A stretch of 64,000 bases of DNA from Flavobacterium anhuiense (GCF_900101855.1 NZ_FMVC01000003.1:456902-520901); one strand, 5' to 3'. Positions 44,164-54,047 are shown, counted from the stretch's first letter. Numbers and translations: made by a program. Notes: generated by a model not told the origin, from the letters alone.

Positions 44164-45513
44164 CTAGTCGATATTGATATTAAATTTCTCCAAACGTCTG
44201 TACAGCGCGCCTCTTGAAAGCCCTAATTCTTCGGCTGTTTTACTGATATTGTTGTTGTTTTTAAGAAGTGCTTTTTCAACAGCAGCTTTTTCAACAGAAG
44301 AAAGCTGAATATCATCTGAATTTTCCTCGTAAGGTGTTATTGTTTCTAAATCCAGATCAGAAATCGTTATGGTGTTATTTTCGCAAAGAATTACAGCGCG
44401 TTCAATTTTATTTTCCATTTCGCGGATGTTTCCGTTCCAGGCATGTTTTTCAATCTGCTCCAAGACTTTTTTATCAAAAGTGATTTCGTCACGACTATAT
44501 TTTTCAATCATTTTATCCAAAAGATATTCGGCAAGCGGAATCTTATCTTCGTGACGTTCTCTCAACGGAGGCAAAACGATTTCCATGGTATTGATGCGAT
44601 AATACAAATCTTCACGAAAATTTTTATCAGCTACTTCTTGTTTTAGATTCAAATTGGTTGCAGTAATAATTCTAACATTCAAAGGTCTTGCTTTCGTTTC
44701 TCCCAATCTTGTTACGGTTTTGGTTTGAATCACTTGAAGTAGTTTTGATTGCAAATGAAGGGGCACATTCCCAATTTCATCCAAAAAAATAGTTCCGTTT
44801 TGCGCCATTTCAAAGCGTCCTGCTGTATCCGTTTTGGCATCGGTAAAAGCGCCTTTGGCATAACCAAACAATTCGCTTTCAAAAATATTCGAATTTAAAG
44901 AACCTAAATCGACTGCAATAAACGGCTGGTTTTTCCTTTCGGATTGTGTATGAATATGATGCGCGAGAACAAATTTTCCGGTTCCATTTTCACCTAAAAT
45001 CAGAACATTAGCATCGGTTTTGGCGACTTTATCTGCCAGTGAATAGGCCTTTTTTATAATTTCAGAACTGCCGACAAAAAAGTCTTCTTTTAGCTCAACC
45101 TCTTTATTTTTCTTCTGTTCTTTTCGAGATTTATCTACGGCTTGTTTTACCGATTCTAAAAGCTTTTTATTTTCCCAAGGTTTTAGAATATAATCAAAAG
45201 CACCCGATTTTAAACCTTCGACAGCTGTTTCTACTTTTCCAAAAGCCGTCATAAGAATGACAACTGTTTTTGGCGAAAGCGTTTTGATTTCCCTCAAGAG
45301 ATACAGCCCTTCTCTCCCATCTTCAAAACCTAATCTGTAATTCATGTCTAATAACACTACATCAATGGCATTTTTGGCCAATAATTCGACAATGTTTTTC
45401 GGATTATTGAGCGTATAAATGTTTTCAAAATACTTTTTCAAGTAGACTTTTGATGCAAAAAGAATGTCTTCCTGATCGTCGATGATTAAAATAGATGCGT
45501 TGGTCTTTTTCAT
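44164..45513 (-). CDS. NtrC-type sigma-54-dependent response regulator
   Basis: 449 residues: a receiver domain with phosphoacceptor Asp56 (VVLLDMNY), an AAA+ domain with Walker A GENGTGK and the sigma-54 contact loop ELFGYAKGAFTDAK, and a Fis-type C-terminal helix-turn-helix (ISKTAEELGLSRGALYRRL). One detail is unusual: Walker A is GENGTGK where many members have GExGTGKE. It forms an operon with the kinase and is divergent from an ABC transporter. A candidate sigma-54 promoter and palindromic enhancer lie in that divergent region, so the transporter is the likely target. Confidence 0.95.
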   Translation of the reverse strand: MKKTNASILIIDDQEDILFASKVYLKKYFENIYTLNNPKNIVELLAKNAIDVVLLDMNYRLGFEDGREGLYLLREIKTLSPKTVVILMTAFGKVETAVEGLKSGAFDYILKPWENKKLLESVKQAVDKSRKEQKKNKEVELKEDFFVGSSEIIKKAYSLADKVAKTDANVLILGENGTGKFVLAHHIHTQSERKNQPFIAVDLGSLNSNIFESELFGYAKGAFTDAKTDTAGRFEMAQNGTIFLDEIGNVPLHLQSKLLQVIQTKTVTRLGETKARPLNVRIITATNLNLKQEVADKNFREDLYYRINTMEIVLPPLRERHEDKIPLAEYLLDKMIEKYSRDEITFDKKVLEQIEKHAWNGNIREMENKIERAVILCENNTITISDLDLETITPYEENSDDIQLSSVEKAAVEKALLKNNNNISKTAEELGLSRGALYRRLEKFNINID

Positions 45514-45526
45514 TATTGTTCAGTTT

Positions 45527-45553
45527 TGGACGAAAGGTGTCCATTTATGGACA
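45527..45553. promoter_or_regulatory. Candidate enhancer for the NtrC-type regulator
   Basis: TGTCCA-TTTA-TGGACA (45538-45553) is a perfect inverted repeat, overlapped by a second pair TGGAC-N7-GTCCA (45527-45543). It lies 14 bp before the regulator start and about 70 bp upstream of the candidate -24/-12 promoter. This spacing is typical of sigma-54 enhancers. Confidence 0.6.
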
Positions 45554-45613
45554 GTTTAGATTTTTATCAAAAAATAATCCCTTAAAAACAAGGCTTTTAC
45601 AAGGTTTAATTTA

Positions 45614-45630
45614 CTGGCACGAAAATCACA
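45614..45630 (+). promoter_or_regulatory. Candidate sigma-54 promoter of the ABC transporter operon
   Basis: CTGGCACG is a full match to the -24 element. The -12 part, four bases further, reads TCACA instead of TTGCA, two mismatches. The ABC operon starts about 170 bp downstream. The weak -12 element keeps confidence moderate. Confidence 0.45.
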
Positions 45631-45799
45631 TTAGAACTTGTAAATCATTAAGAATTAACCTCTTTAGGAAGTACAAATAACAAAATAAATAGCGATAAAT
45701 TAAAAAAATTTTATCTTAATTTTCAGACTTGTTTCTGTCATTTCCGAAGGGCATAAAAATTTTAAAAGAAAATCAATCAAAAATTAAAACAGTCAAATT

Positions 45800-46510
45800 A
45801 TGATTACCATTACAAAACTTTCGAAAGTATTTAGAACTGAGGAATTAGAAACCAAAGCATTGAGTGAAATTTCGTTAACCATTAATCAAGGAGATTTTGT
45901 TTCGATTATGGGACCTTCGGGAAGTGGAAAATCGACTTTATTGAATATTGTTGGACTTTTGGACAGCGCTTCAAGCGGAAGTTATAAGCTTCTAGATCAG
46001 GAAATGGTGGGTTTGAAGGAAAAACAAAAATCGCAAGCCAGAAAAGAAAACATCGGATTCATCTTCCAGAATTTCAACTTAATTGACGAATTATCAGTTT
46101 TTGACAACATCGAATTGCCTTTAATTTATAGCAATGTGCCTTCTGCCGAAAGAAAATCGCGAGTAAACGAAATGGCAAAAATTTTGGGAATCGCACACCG
46201 ATTGAAGCATTTTCCGCAACAGCTTTCAGGCGGACAGCAGCAGCGTGTGGCCGTAGCAAGAGCTTTAATCAATAATCCGAAAATTATTTTGGCCGATGAG
46301 CCAACAGGAAACTTGGATAGCAGAAACGGAAACGAGGTTATGGAATTACTAACCGACCTTCATGCCAGCGGATCGACAATTTTGATGGTGACACACTCTG
46401 ATTACGACGCTTCTTTTTCGCAAAAAACCATTTTCATGAAAGATGGTGCAATTCTTTCAGAAAAAGTAAATCATAGAAATGTTGATGTATTGGTAAATTC
46501 AAATTACTAG
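45800..46510 (+). CDS. ABC transporter ATPase (MacB/LolD type)
   Basis: The 236-residue nucleotide-binding protein has Walker A GPSGSGKS (38-45), signature LSGGQQQR (142-149) and Walker B ILADEP (163-168). LolD/MacB-type ATPases power FtsX-type permeases that act mechanically across the envelope rather than moving solutes through a channel. The partner permease follows after 4 bp. Divergence from an NtrC-type two-component system suggests induction by envelope or antimicrobial-peptide stress (inference). Confidence 0.95.
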   Translation: MITITKLSKVFRTEELETKALSEISLTINQGDFVSIMGPSGSGKSTLLNIVGLLDSASSGSYKLLDQEMVGLKEKQKSQARKENIGFIFQNFNLIDELSVFDNIELPLIYSNVPSAERKSRVNEMAKILGIAHRLKHFPQQLSGGQQQRVAVARALINNPKIILADEPTGNLDSRNGNEVMELLTDLHASGSTILMVTHSDYDASFSQKTIFMKDGAILSEKVNHRNVDVLVNSNY

Positions 46511-46514
46511 GGTC

Positions 46515-48926
46515 ATGCTTAAAAACTGGACAAACATATTTATTTACCATATTAGGAACAACAAATTCTTTACAGTTCTAAACATATTAGGCTTAAGTAT
46601 CGGAATTGCAGGTTTAATCTTTGCCATTCTATACTGGAATGACGAACACGCTTACGATAAGTGGAATCCTGAAAAGGATAAAATTTATAACGTAATGAAT
46701 GATTTTGGCGGGGGAAATATCTGGACAACAAACTCTCCAATTCCTGGCCGAATGCTAAAAGAAACTACTTCTTATTTAGAGCAATATTGCTATTATAGAC
46801 CGTATTATACAAAAGAAACGATTCAGTACAACGGAAAAATAGAATTGGTCGACAAAATCTTTTCGGCCGAAAGGAGCTTCTTTTCTTTTTTCCCTTTTGA
46901 GTTTATTCAGGGCAATGCCAAAACAGCTTTTAGCGATCGCAACAGCATGGTGCTTTCTAAAGAAACTGCTACGCGCATTTTTAAGAATGAAAATCCAATA
47001 GGCAAACAGGTAAAATATGCCGATCGAATTTTTGTTGTTCGCGGTGTTTACAAATTACCTGAAAAATCGTCGGTAATGCCAGCTGTAGTGACTCCCGTAG
47101 TTGAAGAAGAATTAGAAAAAAATAAAGAAAACTGGGGTTTCAATTACGGATTAATGCTTAAGCTGAAAAAACAAAGTGATACGACGGCTGTAATTCAAAA
47201 TTTGGATAAAATATTTCTTGAAGACAACTATAAAAAACAGGCAAAAGCTGAAGGTTTATCTCTTGAACAATTTATAAAACAATATGGAGATCCCATAAAA
47301 TCAAGGCTTCTTCCGCTTTCAAGGGCAAGACTTTTTCAAGGTAATTATGCGTTTCCTGAAAAAAATGGCAATTTACAGTTCTTGAAGATTGTAATGGGTT
47401 TATCAATCTTAATTTTAATTCTTTCGATTGTAAACTACATCAATATGGCAACTGCAAATGCGATAAAACGTGCCAAAGAAGTTGGAGTTCGCAAAATAAT
47501 TGGCGCTTCAAAGTCTCAAATTATTGCTCAGTTTGTATTTGAAACCACACTAATGACGTTATTTTCTGTTCTGCTGGCCATGGTAATTGTTGAGCTTTCA
47601 CTACCCTTCTACAATTCTTTTTTAGAAAAAAATCTAGTCCTAATCGGAGCTCAATTTTACTTTCAGCTGATTGTAGTTTTCTTTGCTGTAATATTGGTTT
47701 CCGGCGTTTTTCCAGCAGTCTACATTTCAAATTTTGAAACTCTGAAAGTTCTAAAAGGCAATTTTTCGAGAAGCAAAAACGGTGTCTGGATTCGTAACGG
47801 AATGCTTGTTTTACAGTTTTCTATTGCTACGCTTTTTATTATCGGGTCGTTTATTGTTTACAAACAGGTAAACTTTATGATGGAGAAGGATTTAGGTTTT
47901 AATGGATCTCAGGTTATGGATATTTCATTTAAACCGCAAAAAGGAAAAAATCAATATGAAAGGTATAAAGCAATTAAACAAGAACTTCTAAAAATTAAAG
48001 GCGTTGAAGGTGTTTCTGCTGGAATGTTTTCTATTGGAAGCAATGAGAATTCTTGGCAAGGGCTGCACTATAAAGCAAATAAAGAAGTGATTACGCAGCA
48101 ATTGCCTATGGATTTCGGACAGCTCAACCTCTTAGGAATCAAAATATTAAAAGGAAGAGATTTGAATCCTGAACTGGCAACAGACAGCATCTCGAGCGCT
48201 TTATTGAATGAAACCGCGGCCAAAACCCTAATGGTAAAAGACCCTGTAAATCAAGACATCACATTTGGAGGACAGAAATTTAAAGTGGTAGGTATTGTCA
48301 AAAATTTCCATTACATCGGATTAGAATATAATGTTGCTCCAATGATCTTTTTTCATATTAAAGCGTTTGACTGGATGACAAATGATATGAGAAATATTAC
48401 GGTCAAAATATCTCCAGACCAAATGCCCGAAACGATTGCAGCTATAGATAAATTCTGGAAATCTAAAGTAGATCAGGAATATCCGTTTGAGTATGATTTC
48501 GTAGATAAAAACTTCGCCAGAACCTATAAAAAATATCAAGATCAGAGAAATCTGTTTGCTCTGCTGAATGTGGTGGTCATATTAATTGCTGTTTTCGGAT
48601 TGTTTGCTTTGGCTTCTTTTTCTATGGAAAGAAGACTGCGCGAAATTGCCATCAGAAAAACGCTTGGCGCTGAAACCAATACTTTGCTAAAAGAATTATC
48701 CAAACAGTATGTCGTTTTCTGCATAATTGGTTTCCTTATCGGAATTGTTCCTGCCTATTTATTAATGCAGAAATGGCTTGAAAACTTTGCTTCTCGAATT
48801 GAAATTCCGATACTGCCTTTTCTAGCAGCTTTTGTTTCGTTGTTATTTCTAACGCTGACGATTGTTTTAGCAAAAGCCTACCAAGTAACAAAAGTAGATG
48901 TGCTGCGATATTTAAAATATGAGTAA
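46515..48926 (+). CDS. FtsX/MacB-type ABC permease
   Basis: The 803-residue protein is the Bacteroidota double-length form: TM1 (about 18-38) and a MacB-type periplasmic domain, an FtsX core (ANAIKRAKEVGVRKIIGASK near 320), then a second periplasmic domain and a second FtsX core (FSMERRLREIAIRKTLGAET near 700), with about eight TM helices in all. It forms a complex with the ATPase encoded upstream. It probably relocates or extrudes a lipid, peptide or lipoprotein; the substrate is unknown. A bidirectional terminator follows. Confidence 0.94.
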   Translation: MLKNWTNIFIYHIRNNKFFTVLNILGLSIGIAGLIFAILYWNDEHAYDKWNPEKDKIYNVMNDFGGGNIWTTNSPIPGRMLKETTSYLEQYCYYRPYYTKETIQYNGKIELVDKIFSAERSFFSFFPFEFIQGNAKTAFSDRNSMVLSKETATRIFKNENPIGKQVKYADRIFVVRGVYKLPEKSSVMPAVVTPVVEEELEKNKENWGFNYGLMLKLKKQSDTTAVIQNLDKIFLEDNYKKQAKAEGLSLEQFIKQYGDPIKSRLLPLSRARLFQGNYAFPEKNGNLQFLKIVMGLSILILILSIVNYINMATANAIKRAKEVGVRKIIGASKSQIIAQFVFETTLMTLFSVLLAMVIVELSLPFYNSFLEKNLVLIGAQFYFQLIVVFFAVILVSGVFPAVYISNFETLKVLKGNFSRSKNGVWIRNGMLVLQFSIATLFIIGSFIVYKQVNFMMEKDLGFNGSQVMDISFKPQKGKNQYERYKAIKQELLKIKGVEGVSAGMFSIGSNENSWQGLHYKANKEVITQQLPMDFGQLNLLGIKILKGRDLNPELATDSISSALLNETAAKTLMVKDPVNQDITFGGQKFKVVGIVKNFHYIGLEYNVAPMIFFHIKAFDWMTNDMRNITVKISPDQMPETIAAIDKFWKSKVDQEYPFEYDFVDKNFARTYKKYQDQRNLFALLNVVVILIAVFGLFALASFSMERRLREIAIRKTLGAETNTLLKELSKQYVVFCIIGFLIGIVPAYLLMQKWLENFASRIEIPILPFLAAFVSLLFLTLTIVLAKAYQVTKVDVLRYLKYE

Positions 48927-48943
48927 TTAGTTTGAGTTTTTGT

Positions 48944-48983
48944 AAAAAGCTGTGCAAGTCTGAGCCCCTTGCGCAGCTTTTTT
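48944..48983. terminator. Bidirectional terminator between the ABC operon and rclC
   Basis: AAAAAGCTGTGCAAG pairs with CTTGCGCAGCTTTTT (one G-T pair) around a 9-nt loop, with T residues on both outer sides. Confidence 0.85.
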
Positions 48984-48990
48984 ATTTTGA

Positions 48991-49602
48991 TTAAGCGTAA
49001 AATCTTTTTAAAATTTTCTTGGCACTATCTGAAGCTACAATCAGTCCACCACTCATCATGATAATGTCTTTGAGAACCAAACGGCCTCCAACTGAAAGAT
49101 ACGGAAAACCAAACTGTGGCGTTGGAAAATCACCTCCCAAATTCGGAACGTAAACTTCTGGTGTAGTAATTAAAAATGATAAGGTTACAAATGCCATTCC
49201 GAATGTCAGAAGTCCGCCCACAAAGCCCATTTTAGGAAACCAGATGCCTAAAAGAACCAATAAACCTATTGTTACAATAACAATTCCTAATCCGTAAGAG
49301 AAAATGTATGTGCCGTTTTCTTCGTGCCATTTGATGTTTTTCTCAACCGTTTTACCTTCAACGTTTTTGTAAAGTGTGTAGGCTTTTACCGTTTTTCCGT
49401 CATCATTTACAATTTGTTTATCGGCATCTTTATAAAAGAAACTCATAAACGGACTATTCGCGACAAGCGGAACTATTCCGTCTGCTTCATATTTAAAGGC
49501 TTTTAATCCGCCAATCCAAGCCATTACAACAAATATGGCAATTCTTAAAAAGTGAATAAAGTTGTTTTGTCCATCAGCAATAAATCTTATAAATTTTTCC
49601 AT
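48991..49602 (-). CDS. rclC: RclC-like DUF417 membrane protein
   Basis: 203 residues with four TM helices. WIGGLKAFKYEADGI, VANSPFMSFFY, VTLSFLITTPE and GGRLVLKDIIMMSGG match the DUF417 family, whose E. coli member RclC (YkgB) helps survival of reactive chlorine stress. It acts in the inner membrane by an unknown mechanism. It lies 79 bp downstream of an AraC regulator on the same strand, as E. coli rclC lies beside the AraC-type rclR, which supports a functional link. Confidence 0.88.
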   Translation of the reverse strand: MEKFIRFIADGQNNFIHFLRIAIFVVMAWIGGLKAFKYEADGIVPLVANSPFMSFFYKDADKQIVNDDGKTVKAYTLYKNVEGKTVEKNIKWHEENGTYIFSYGLGIVIVTIGLLVLLGIWFPKMGFVGGLLTFGMAFVTLSFLITTPEVYVPNLGGDFPTPQFGFPYLSVGGRLVLKDIIMMSGGLIVASDSAKKILKRFYA

Positions 49603-49681
49603 TTTGATTATGTTTTAAATACATACCAAAATTACTTTACAGCTAACGGGATAAAAATGGACGTAAAGGAGTTTTCATGGA

Positions 49682-50494
49682 CTATTTTGCCACGATAGAA
49701 ATACCGACTTCTTTTCTAAATACTGTAGGCGAAATTCCAACACTTTTCTTGAAATAGCGGCTGAAATAGAATTCGTCTTCAAAATTAAGATCGTCTGCTA
49801 TTTCTTTTATCGTTTTGGTTGTCAAATGCAGCAATTTCTTGGCTTCCAAAACAATTCGATCTTGAATAAGCTGAGAAGGTGATTTTCCAAAATGCTTTTT
49901 AATTCTTTTACTAAAAGTATTCACACTCAAATTGTATTTTGACGCATAAAAAGCAACTTCTTTTGCTTCTAGAAAATGCGTGTCTAACAAATGCTGAAAC
50001 TTCAAAATATCAGCATTTCCTATAGATTCCTGAATTTGTGGTGACATTTTAAGTTGTTTTTCTTTGCTGCTTAAAGCTAGAATAACTTGCAAATAGGATT
50101 TTATAATCGAATTATCATAATCCAAATCAGAGTCTTCCACCCTTTTCATTCTTTCCATAATACTCGTAATTTCTTCGTAAATAAAATCGGAAACAGTTAC
50201 AAAAGGTTCGCTGTAGATATCATTGAATAAAATTCCGTTGCATGCCACTTCTTTTTTATGATATTCAATGCAGTAAAAATCTCCGTGAAAACTTAGAATA
50301 TTTACGAAAGACGCTGTCGAACTTTTCCATTGCAATAATTGATACGGCGTTAAAAACAAAAGACTCTTTCCTTTGCATTCATAATCAGTTAAATCGACAG
50401 AAAAAACAGCTTCTCCGTCAAACATTAGAATGTTGTAATAAGGCTCGTTGATTTCCTTTTGAAGAAAAGAAGATTGCTGCAGTTCGATTTTCAT
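49682..50494 (-). CDS. AraC-family transcriptional regulator
   Basis: The 270-residue protein has a C-terminal double helix-turn-helix (about 165-262; IKEIADDLNFEDEFYFSRYFKK and the SPTVFRKE end) and an N-terminal cupin-like ligand domain. It is probably the regulator of the rclC-like gene downstream. It does not share the cysteines of E. coli RclR in an obvious way, so the signal may differ. A terminator separates it from the glycosyltransferase gene upstream. Confidence 0.92.
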   Translation of the reverse strand: MKIELQQSSFLQKEINEPYYNILMFDGEAVFSVDLTDYECKGKSLLFLTPYQLLQWKSSTASFVNILSFHGDFYCIEYHKKEVACNGILFNDIYSEPFVTVSDFIYEEITSIMERMKRVEDSDLDYDNSIIKSYLQVILALSSKEKQLKMSPQIQESIGNADILKFQHLLDTHFLEAKEVAFYASKYNLSVNTFSKRIKKHFGKSPSQLIQDRIVLEAKKLLHLTTKTIKEIADDLNFEDEFYFSRYFKKSVGISPTVFRKEVGISIVAK

Positions 50495-50529
50495 ATTACT
50501 AAATTACGGTTTGTTTCTTTTGTTTCTCC

Positions 50530-50560
50530 AAAAAAACTAAACCGTATAAGTTTAGCTTTT
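50530..50560 (-). terminator. Terminator of the exopolysaccharide operon
   Basis: On the minus strand CTAAAC pairs with GTTTAG and is followed by a run of T, immediately after the glycosyltransferase stop codon. Confidence 0.6.
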
Positions 50561-51994
50561 TTATTCTTTTTTGGTAAATCCTTTTCTTGTCATTTCACCC
50601 CAGCCTTTTGTACCCATAATTTTTTCTTTATACCCGACCAAAGCCGCATAAACAGTAAGCGGATGAAAGTAAAACGGTTCGACAAATGCAGCCATTAAAA
50701 GCTTGAAAAAATCGGCTTGTTTTGGGTATTTATGATAGGTTTTTTCTTCACTGTATAAAGCGATCACAGAAAACAAAACTGCAAACGAATACACAAAAAA
50801 CAATAGCAAGAAGAAAAAATGCCAATTCAACAGACCGAATATTATAAATACAGCAGTGATTATTAAACCAATAAATTCTATCCCAGGCGCTAGAAATTCG
50901 AACAAAGTCCAATACGGCACGCTTAACATTCCTAGTAATTTATATTTTGGATTAAGAAACATTCTGCGATGAATGCTTAATGTTTCTATTGTACCTCTCA
51001 TCCAGCGAGAGCGCTGTTTTTTGAATATTTTGAAATCCTCAGGTGCTTCTGTCCAACAAAGAGGATCTGGAATGTAACTTACAGAATAAGGCAGTTTATT
51101 ATCCAGCATATAACGGCGCATTCTTACTATAAGTTCCATATCTTCTCCGACCGTTTTGGTGCTGTAACCACCAGAAAGTATGGCTATTTCTTTGTCAAAA
51201 GCGCCAAAAGCACCGCTAATCAGCAATAATCCGTCTAGTTTTCCCCAAGCCATTCTTCCTAAAAGGAAAGCTCTCAGATACTCTAAAACCTGAATTCTTG
51301 ACAACATTACATCTGGTACATTTACTTCGACCAAGCGTCCATTTTTTATCACACACTGATTAGCGATTCGCACCACCCCACCAGTAGCAATAATACGTTT
51401 TCCGTACGACTCTAAAAATGGCTTTGCGAGTTTTAAAAGCGAATCTTTATCTAGAATACAATCGACATCAATACAAACCACATAGGGGTTTTGAGCAATA
51501 TTAAGTCCAACGTTTAGTGCATCTGCTTTTCCGCCATTTTCTTTATCAACAACAATCAGTTTTTTGAAAGCTGCATTTCTAGAAGTATAAATTCCTCTAA
51601 TCTTTTTGGTTTCAATTTGTGGATGAAAGTCTAAATCGGTTAAAACCAAATCGTAGGTTTTGGTTAAGATTTCCATCGAATTGTCTTTGCTTCCATCGTT
51701 TACCACGATGACCTGATAATTATTATAATTCAGAGAAAGTAGAGATTTTACATTTTCTTCGATGGTTAGACCTTCATTGTAAGCGGGCGCAATAAGCGAA
51801 AGTTTTGGTGCAAACTCGCTGGTTAAGAGCACATCATAATCAACAAAACTGTTTCGTTTGAGATATTTTCTAAGCTCTTTTGTAGAAATATAAGCCAGCA
51901 TTAAATAAGAAGACATAATTAGTATGGCGTAACCAAGAATCAGGAGTATGTATACATCCAAAAACCACGTTATTTCAGTATTAAAAAAAGTCAT
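50561..51994 (-). CDS. Processive family-2 glycosyltransferase (PgaC/BcsA-like)
   Basis: 477 residues: one N-terminal TM helix, a cytoplasmic GT-A domain and C-terminal TM helices (about 345-410). Catalytic landmarks are VVNDGSKDNS, the DxD in CIDVDC, the acidic VGEDMEL and the processivity motif QRSRWMRGT. It should polymerise a beta-linked sugar such as poly-N-acetylglucosamine at the inner membrane and push it through the membrane. The polymer identity is inferred from resemblance to PgaC. It is the last gene of an operon with a HEAT protein, a YaiO barrel and a response regulator. Confidence 0.93.
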   Translation of the reverse strand: MTFFNTEITWFLDVYILLILGYAILIMSSYLMLAYISTKELRKYLKRNSFVDYDVLLTSEFAPKLSLIAPAYNEGLTIEENVKSLLSLNYNNYQVIVVNDGSKDNSMEILTKTYDLVLTDLDFHPQIETKKIRGIYTSRNAAFKKLIVVDKENGGKADALNVGLNIAQNPYVVCIDVDCILDKDSLLKLAKPFLESYGKRIIATGGVVRIANQCVIKNGRLVEVNVPDVMLSRIQVLEYLRAFLLGRMAWGKLDGLLLISGAFGAFDKEIAILSGGYSTKTVGEDMELIVRMRRYMLDNKLPYSVSYIPDPLCWTEAPEDFKIFKKQRSRWMRGTIETLSIHRRMFLNPKYKLLGMLSVPYWTLFEFLAPGIEFIGLIITAVFIIFGLLNWHFFFLLLFFVYSFAVLFSVIALYSEEKTYHKYPKQADFFKLLMAAFVEPFYFHPLTVYAALVGYKEKIMGTKGWGEMTRKGFTKKE

Positions 51995-52006
51995 TTTCTT
52001 ATAAGA

Positions 52007-52828
52007 TTATGCTGTTAAGGTCTGTAAAAGACTCTGTGCTTTGTATTTAATTACCGTGTTTGAAGTATTGTCTGCTAACTGAACTACATAAGGAAGTTTC
52101 TGTGTTAGTTTAAGTTCTTTTATAAGTTTTAATCCAAGCGCAATTACAGTGGTGTTTTGCGATTCTAACAAATGTTCAATTCCTTCTCTATCGCCAACAT
52201 CATGTTTTTTGAAAGCGCCAATAATATTCAGCTGCATCCAATCGTCTATGGGATCTAAATGGTCTACCAAATATTTTATACTCTCAGTACCTTCAAGTTT
52301 TATAGCGGCATTTAATGCCACAATCTTTAGTGTTTTTTTTCTCGCTTTAGAGTAAGCAATAATCTGATCGAATGCTTCTTTAATATTAAATTCTGCCAAT
52401 TCAGTAATTCCTTTGCATTTTACTTCCCATTTCAAGCTTTTAAGCTTTCGGAACGAAGATTTTATTAATCCCGAATCTTTATAAAACTGTTCCAATTTCT
52501 GAGCATAAATTCCTTCGTAGTTTTTATGCAGATTAATAAGGGATTCCATTAAAACTTCTCTAAAAAAAGGCGTGTCAAAAAGCACAAGAAAATTTTTGTC
52601 TTTTTTTACTTCAGCAAAAGAAATATTCTCAAAAATGACAGCCGATAATACTTTATCTATCACAACACTGTATTCTTTGCTAAGACGTTCTTTTTTGATT
52701 TTACCATTTCTGCTGGCTACTATAATAAGATACAGAATAAGTGAACCCGCTAAGAACAGATAAATGGAGAAAGTAAGAAAAGGCACTTCCCACTGGCCGT
52801 TTTTATATAGTTCCCAGAATTCTGTCAT
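52007..52828 (-). CDS. HEAT-repeat membrane protein of the exopolysaccharide operon
   Basis: 273 residues: a single TM helix near residues 18-38, then an all-helical cytoplasmic part with HEAT-like repeats (AFDQIIAYSKARKKTLKIVA, IKYLVDHLDPIDDWMQLNII, and so on). It has no catalytic motif. It is probably a scaffold or accessory subunit for the glycosyltransferase, since it sits directly between that gene and the YaiO-like gene with 1-bp and 12-bp gaps. Confidence 0.83.
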   Translation of the reverse strand: MTEFWELYKNGQWEVPFLTFSIYLFLAGSLILYLIIVASRNGKIKKERLSKEYSVVIDKVLSAVIFENISFAEVKKDKNFLVLFDTPFFREVLMESLINLHKNYEGIYAQKLEQFYKDSGLIKSSFRKLKSLKWEVKCKGITELAEFNIKEAFDQIIAYSKARKKTLKIVALNAAIKLEGTESIKYLVDHLDPIDDWMQLNIIGAFKKHDVGDREGIEHLLESQNTTVIALGLKLIKELKLTQKLPYVVQLADNTSNTVIKYKAQSLLQTLTA

Positions 52829-52829
52829 C

Positions 52830-54047
52830 TTAAAAACGTTTTGTTACAATTAACTGTACATTAAACTTATTTCTGTATTCGCTAGGAATATATTCCTCAT
52901 ATTCATAAAGGAAAATCGGGCGCACAAAAAACGAATCCCCAAAACGATGCTGATATTGAAGTCCGACACGATAAGCTTTTAATGGCTGTGTAAAACTATT
53001 GTAGAGATACAGATATGGAACATTTCCGTATTGCAATTCCAATCTTATTAGGCGTTCTTTTTCTTCATTTACGCGCTGTACGCTTAAAACATGAGAAAAA
53101 AGTTCGTTCGAAATATCATAATAAGGTCTGTAGGCAAAAGTATAAATTCCTGCATTATAGGCAACTTGTCCTGTAAGCAGCGTAATGTCGTCTGTATCAA
53201 AGTGCATAAATCTTGCTCCAAGCGAAAAATCAAACTTTTTCTGTGGAGCAAAATAATATTCCAAACCACCTTTTGCTACAGGAAATATGGTTTTTCCTGT
53301 TGATACTCCAGCATTTGCATACAAATAACTTTTGTTTGAAAAGGTCTGATAAAAATCGGTTTCAAAAAGCATTTGGGTTTCGCTGCCGATATTTCCAATA
53401 TTTGCCCTTCCTACGATTGCCGATTTGCTGAATTTATGCGAATACTCAACATATCCGTAATGAAATGGCTGCTGACCTGGATCTGATGTCGAGATATTTA
53501 AATAGGAAGCCGAAACTGTATTTTTTGCTTTACGTCCAATAAGTGTACGTATTCCACTAAAGGCTTGAGTACTATTATCAATGTAAGATGCTTTATCTAT
53601 TAAATCTAATGCCTCCTGATCACGGTTTAGTTTTTCCAGACAAGTGGCTTTAATTTTCAAAACCTCAACCGATTTTGGATCAATAGCAAGATATTTATCA
53701 CAATACAAAATGCATTTTTCATAATCTTCTGTCCAGAAATAAACGTTTATAAGCGCTTGCAGTGCCTCAGGATTCGGATTGCTTCTGTCTGCCATTGGAG
53801 ACAAAATGTTTATCGCCGATTTATAGTATTTTTTCCAGCTGTAAATTCGTCCTGTGTATGTTTGTATATCTTCATTTTCAGGATATTTGGCACGCAGAGG
53901 CTCAATAATCGATAGTGCTTTATCGTAATTTTCTTTTTCAACCTCGCGCTTCGCTTTTGCCAGAGCTTCATCTATATTGATTTCTTGGCCCATTGCAATT
54001 GAGGAAATAAAAAGCAGGAAAATAGAATAATATACCAACTTCATCAT
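52830..54047 (-). CDS. YaiO-like outer-membrane barrel with TPR N-terminus
   Basis: 405 residues: a signal peptide (about 1-20), tetratricopeptide repeats (about 22-165), then a C-terminal beta barrel with alternating residues, ending in KRF. The combination matches the YaiO family and parallels PgaA, the TPR-barrel porin that exports poly-GlcNAc. It is likely the outer-membrane export protein for the polymer made by the glycosyltransferase in the same operon (inference). Its start overlaps the response-regulator stop by 4 bases. Confidence 0.9.
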   Translation of the reverse strand: MMKLVYYSIFLLFISSIAMGQEINIDEALAKAKREVEKENYDKALSIIEPLRAKYPENEDIQTYTGRIYSWKKYYKSAINILSPMADRSNPNPEALQALINVYFWTEDYEKCILYCDKYLAIDPKSVEVLKIKATCLEKLNRDQEALDLIDKASYIDNSTQAFSGIRTLIGRKAKNTVSASYLNISTSDPGQQPFHYGYVEYSHKFSKSAIVGRANIGNIGSETQMLFETDFYQTFSNKSYLYANAGVSTGKTIFPVAKGGLEYYFAPQKKFDFSLGARFMHFDTDDITLLTGQVAYNAGIYTFAYRPYYDISNELFSHVLSVQRVNEEKERLIRLELQYGNVPYLYLYNSFTQPLKAYRVGLQYQHRFGDSFFVRPIFLYEYEEYIPSEYRNKFNVQLIVTKRF

